A stretch of 9,110 bases of DNA from Chloroflexota bacterium (GTDB taxonomy: Bacteria > Chloroflexota > Dehalococcoidia > Lucifugimonadales > Australimonadaceae): contig JAQBVZ010000017.1 of assembly GCA_027625205.1 (NCBI GenBank), forward strand, positions 1 to 9,110, given 5' to 3'. The notes under the pieces were generated by a model. The model was given only the letters and a program-made list of their open reading frames with translations. It was not told the origin of the DNA and ran no database searches. Below are positions 6,697-9,110 of this stretch, one piece after another. The position numbers were made by a program, and so were the translations under genes. The first letter of the stretch is position 1, and each line of letters opens with the position of its first letter.

Positions 6697-6725
6697 GTAG
6701 GGGCGCACCGTTGTGCGCCCCTACT
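6696..6725. terminator. Perfect palindrome between convergent operons
   Basis: GTAGGGGCGCAC (6697-6708) pairs perfectly with GTGCGCCCCTAC (6713-6724) around the loop CGTT. An added A-T pair (6696, 6725) makes 13 base pairs. It begins at the ctaG stop codon and lies 34 bases past the oxidoreductase stop on the other strand, so it could terminate both transcripts. Neither side has a real U-tract, which is atypical of intrinsic terminators. From memory, similar GTAGGGGCG palindromes occur as dispersed repeats in many environmental bacteria; this could be one. Confidence 0.55.
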
Positions 6726-6759
6726 ACATTGATATCCCGCGTACGTTCAACCCATGCGT

Positions 6760-7644
6760 CTAAGAAGCTACCTTCGGCATGACCTCATCCGCCAGCCGGT
6801 CCACCTGCTCCAGCATCTGGTCAAGCGAAGAGTCTGCAAAGGAGATGGCCATATGCTCCACGCCTACGTCCTCATACTGTTTCAGGACGTTCACTATCTG
6901 CGCAGTTGAGCCCCACAGGGAGGTACGTCCCTCACCAGAGGTAGCGTCAAAGTACACAGGTGAGCGCATGGATATCCACGGTGGCGTTGCTCGACCGTTG
7001 CGGTCCGACAATTCCTTCACATAGACGGTTGCCTCCCGAAGCTCATCCGGCGCAAGAACATTGGGGTGCCAGCCGTCTCCCAACTCCACTGCGCGGCGCA
7101 TGGCCCTGCGGCTGCGGCCGCCTACTAAGATAGGCGGATGAGGCTCGCTCACGGTGCTAGGAGAGAAGACCACGTCCTTTGCGGTATAGAACTCACCCTG
7201 GAAGTCAGGGCGCGGGTTGGTCCACAGTTCGCGGATGAGCCGCAACGACTCATCGGAGACATCGCCGCGGCGTACAAATTCAGCGTTCAGCGTCGCAAAC
7301 TCACCCTCCATCCAGCCAGCGGCTGCGCCAAAGAGCACACGTCCGCCGCTGAGAGCATCCGCTGAGGCCACGGACTTGGCAACGTGTACGGGGTGACGGT
7401 ACGGAAGGATGATGACGCTGGTACCCAATTGCACTCGGCTAGTGACGCCCGCCAGGAAGCTGAGGGTTGCCAGTGGGTCCAGCATCCCCTCCTTGTACAC
7501 GATCTGCAAGTCAGCCGGGACGATAACGTGGTCCGTCACCCACAGCGAATCGAACCCCAGCGCTTCAACGCGCTCAGCAAACTCCCGCATACGGTCCGGC
7601 TCCATGGCTCCACCGTAATGTGGCAGACAAATACCTACTTTCAT
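6760..7644 (-). CDS. LLM-class (luciferase-like) F420/flavin-dependent oxidoreductase
   Basis: This 294-residue TIM-barrel protein belongs to the bacterial luciferase-like family, whose members use F420 or reduced FMN to oxidise small organic molecules in the cytosol. Visible family stretches are VGICLPHYG (3-11), LWVTDHV (34-40), PYRHPVHVAK (81-90), LSGGRVLFGAAAGW (98-111), PRPDFQGEFY (145-154), PPILVGG (170-176) and DGWHP (190-194). The pattern resembles the F420-type TIGR03619 group, but the cofactor cannot be decided by eye. The common GTPEQ motif near the C-terminus reads GSTAQI (245-250). The start at 7644 is preceded by GGAGGA at five bases (7650-7655), and its ATG overlaps the transporter's TGA as ATGA. 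A longer in-frame start at 7734 would only read through the transporter's C-terminus. The substrate is unknown. Confidence 0.9.
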   Translation of the reverse strand: MKVGICLPHYGGAMEPDRMREFAERVEALGFDSLWVTDHVIVPADLQIVYKEGMLDPLATLSFLAGVTSRVQLGTSVIILPYRHPVHVAKSVASADALSGGRVLFGAAAGWMEGEFATLNAEFVRRGDVSDESLRLIRELWTNPRPDFQGEFYTAKDVVFSPSTVSEPHPPILVGGRSRRAMRRAVELGDGWHPNVLAPDELREATVYVKELSDRNGRATPPWISMRSPVYFDATSGEGRTSLWGSTAQIVNVLKQYEDVGVEHMAISFADSSLDQMLEQVDRLADEVMPKVAS

Positions 7645-7655
7645 ACGCTTCCTCC
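7641..7655 (-). promoter_or_regulatory. ATGA overlap with internal ribosome binding site
   Basis: The minus-strand sequence GGAGGA (7650-7655), five bases, then ATGA (7641-7644) places the oxidoreductase start inside the transporter's stop codon. The ribosome binding site lies within the last codons of the transporter. This is a classic arrangement for translational coupling. Confidence 0.7.
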
Positions 7656-8963
7656 AGAAGTTAGCTCCGCCGTCGAAGGTTTCCGAGCCTTGGGCGGCTT
7701 TGCCAAAAAGATGGTGATGGCGACAAAAAACCATGTGAACATAACCACAATAAACGATAGCCTGTACGAATCTGTAAGGTCAAAAAGCGAGGCGACCATG
7801 AAGGGGCTAAGAGCGTTGGATGCGGTCATGAAGGGCCGCATAGCTCCATTGACCGCGCCCAAATGCTGCCGGCCAAAGTAGTTGGCGACGATAAGAGGTT
7901 GGAGAATGAAGTAGCCCCCTATGGCTATGCCGTAGGTGATGGTGAAGGCGAAAAGCATTCCCGTGTTCTGAATGAACATACCCAGGACTATGGTGCCTGA
8001 GGCCAGGAAAAGCTCCAAGGCCAGTATATAGCGGACGGGAGAGCGCCCCGCCATGGTCCCCCAAATTAGCCTGGTGCCCACGGTGAATACGCCATACATG
8101 GTGATGGCTAGCGAGCCTACCGCAGCTGTGAATCCTAGCCCCTGGAAGTAAGGTATCCAGTTGGCCTGAAACCCCATCAGCCCAATGCCCGACAGGGTAA
8201 ATTCAAGAGTGATAAGCCAGAAGGACCGGGTCTTCATGGCCTCTGACCTTGTAAAGCTCCGGTCTTCCGCTATTGCCGGCCGCCGTTCCCCGTTTGCCCT
8301 CATGGGCGGCGCCTCTGCTCCGTCAGGGAACAGCCCCATGTCCTCCGGTCTGGTCCTCACAAGAAACGCGCCGGGCAGCACCAGTATCAGGGCGGTGATG
8401 CCCACAACAAGCCAGGCGTCCCGCCAGCCAACCAAGTCAATAAGCCACTGGATGGTGAGTGGAAAGAGCAAGGAGCCGAATCCCGCGCCCGTGGCCGCCA
8501 CGCCAAGTGCAATACCCCTGCGGCGTATGAACCATTTGGGCAATACCGCTTGCACAAAAAAATGCCCAAGGCCAACATTGGCCACTGCACCAACTACTCC
8601 GAACAGCAGGTAAAACTGCCACAGCTCTGTTACAAACCTTAGACCTACAAGTGACCCGCCCATGGCAAAAGCGCCGGACACCATGATGGCGCGCGGTCCC
8701 CAGGAGGTATCAAAAAGTGGGCCAAAGAAAGGGGCAGTGAGGCCAGTGAGGAGTGACGGGATGGTGAGGGCCATGAAGAAGGCGGTCCTGGACCAGCCAA
8801 GGTCCGTCTCCATGGGCAGAACAAAAACGCTCACGCCCCATACGCCAACGCCGGTAGCGAACGCTCCACTAACCATGGCGACAAGCACCATGACCCAGCC
8901 GTAGAAAATACGGCGCGGCTGCTGTATGGCGTTAGGCCCTCTCACGGCGCCCAATGGTAGCAC
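7641..8963 (-). CDS. MFS transporter (OFA/monocarboxylate-like)
   Basis: This is a major facilitator superfamily secondary carrier of the inner membrane, probably for a small organic acid or similar solute. The 440-residue protein shows about twelve hydrophobic helices in two groups of six, split by a polar cytoplasmic loop (about 204-246). The N-terminal FYGWVMVLVAMVSG (20-33), a motif A-like GPLFDTSWGPR (81-91) and RRRGIALGVAATGAGFG (147-163) resemble oxalate/formate antiporter-like carriers. The start is uncertain: GTG at 8963 is the longest, and TTG at 8954 or GTG at 8945 would lose a few non-membrane residues. AGGGAG (8984-8989) lies 20 bases before the first, too far to decide. It begins 24 bases after the binding-protein stop, and its TGA overlaps the oxidoreductase ATG, so the three genes are probably co-transcribed. 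Confidence 0.88.
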   Translation of the reverse strand: MLPLGAVRGPNAIQQPRRIFYGWVMVLVAMVSGAFATGVGVWGVSVFVLPMETDLGWSRTAFFMALTIPSLLTGLTAPFFGPLFDTSWGPRAIMVSGAFAMGGSLVGLRFVTELWQFYLLFGVVGAVANVGLGHFFVQAVLPKWFIRRRGIALGVAATGAGFGSLLFPLTIQWLIDLVGWRDAWLVVGITALILVLPGAFLVRTRPEDMGLFPDGAEAPPMRANGERRPAIAEDRSFTRSEAMKTRSFWLITLEFTLSGIGLMGFQANWIPYFQGLGFTAAVGSLAITMYGVFTVGTRLIWGTMAGRSPVRYILALELFLASGTIVLGMFIQNTGMLFAFTITYGIAIGGYFILQPLIVANYFGRQHLGAVNGAMRPFMTASNALSPFMVASLFDLTDSYRLSFIVVMFTWFFVAITIFLAKPPKARKPSTAELTSGGSV

Positions 8964-8987
8964 TGAACGTCGCGGTAATCATGCTCC

Positions 8988-9110
8988 CTAGCGTTCGCCA
9001 ATCTCTATGTCGTTAAGCACAATGTAGCCAAGTGGACTTACCTGCAACCCGTTCACGTACGGCTTGACCAGCAGGTACCGCACGTCATGGACCAGGGGAA
9101 CAGCCGCAGC
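8988..9110 (-). CDS. C-terminus of a peptide-type ABC transporter substrate-binding protein (partial)
   Basis: Forty codons and a TAG stop (8988-8990) are visible; the gene continues past the right edge of the window. The segment VRYLLVKPYVNGLQVSPLGY (residues 10-29 of the visible part) and the ending IVLNDIEIGER match the C-terminal pattern of extracellular solute-binding proteins of family 5 (oligopeptide/dipeptide/nickel type), where a 'pyvkGl..sp.g' stretch precedes a final strand. Such proteins sit outside the membrane and deliver peptides or other solutes to an ABC permease. The permease genes are not in the window. The frame is intact up to the stop. Co-orientation with the transporter 24 bases downstream suggests one transcript. 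With so little sequence, the family call is good but the substrate is unknown. Confidence 0.72.
   Translation of the reverse strand, partial: AAAVPLVHDVRYLLVKPYVNGLQVSPLGYIVLNDIEIGER

Noticed and set aside
7645..7734. N-terminal extension of the LLM oxidoreductase by 30 residues
   Set aside because: The extension only reads the transporter's C-terminal codons in another frame. The ATG at 7644 has an ideal ribosome binding site and matches the family's first strand.
8935..8982. Small frame starting ATG at 8982 on the minus strand, between the binding protein and the MFS gene
   Set aside because: It encodes only 16 residues, its AGGGAG is one base from the ATG and so too close, and it overlaps the transporter start. 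It is probably not translated.
1..9110. Mobile element, phage, CRISPR, toxin-antitoxin or biosynthetic cluster
   Set aside because: I saw no repeat arrays, transposase or integrase motifs, or paired small genes; almost all sequence is explained by ordinary metabolic and respiratory genes.

Overview
The window looks like part of a bacterial chromosome from an aerobic, moderately GC-rich organism. The protein flavour fits Chloroflexota, perhaps the SAR202/Dehalococcoidia side: a caa3-type oxidase, an ACMSD-like amidohydrolase, an F420-type luciferase-like oxidoreductase and an OFA-like MFS carrier. That placement rests on recollection of such genomes and was not tested here. There is no sign of phage, transposase, CRISPR, tRNA or rRNA.

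Layout. Positions 1-340 have no confident gene. They hold a plausible leftward promoter with a structured leader at the left edge, and a rightward promoter for the first gene. Next on the + strand is a complete ACMSD-like metal-dependent amidohydrolase (341-1333). After a 170-base gap with its own promoter-like sequence comes a compact operon for a caa3-type cytochrome c oxidase: coxB with a fused cytochrome c domain, coxA, coxC, a small subunit IV gene and the assembly gene ctaG (1505-6696). A perfect GC-rich hairpin at 6696-6725 separates this from a convergent minus-strand group. Read leftward from the right edge, that group is the C-terminus of a peptide-type ABC substrate-binding protein (cut by the window), an MFS transporter, and a luciferase-like oxidoreductase whose ATG overlaps the transporter stop codon.

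How the genes work together. Subunits I to IV form a proton-pumping haem-copper oxidase that takes electrons from cytochrome c through the CuA centre and fused haem c domain of CoxB. CtaG is expected to help load CuB into CoxA. The minus-strand group looks like an uptake-and-oxidation cassette: a binding protein, a permease for a small organic acid or similar solute, and a flavin/F420 oxidoreductase, the last two apparently translationally coupled. The amidohydrolase probably acts on a carboxylated aromatic or muconate-like intermediate, but its substrate cannot be read from sequence.

Most of the window is ordinary, recognisable biology, and I see no convincing evidence of a wholly new system. 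The best leads are a roughly 100-residue insertion with two membrane segments and a cysteine pair in CoxC, the palindrome between the convergent operons, an intergenic stem-loop between coxB and coxA, and the promoter plus leader structure at the left edge.
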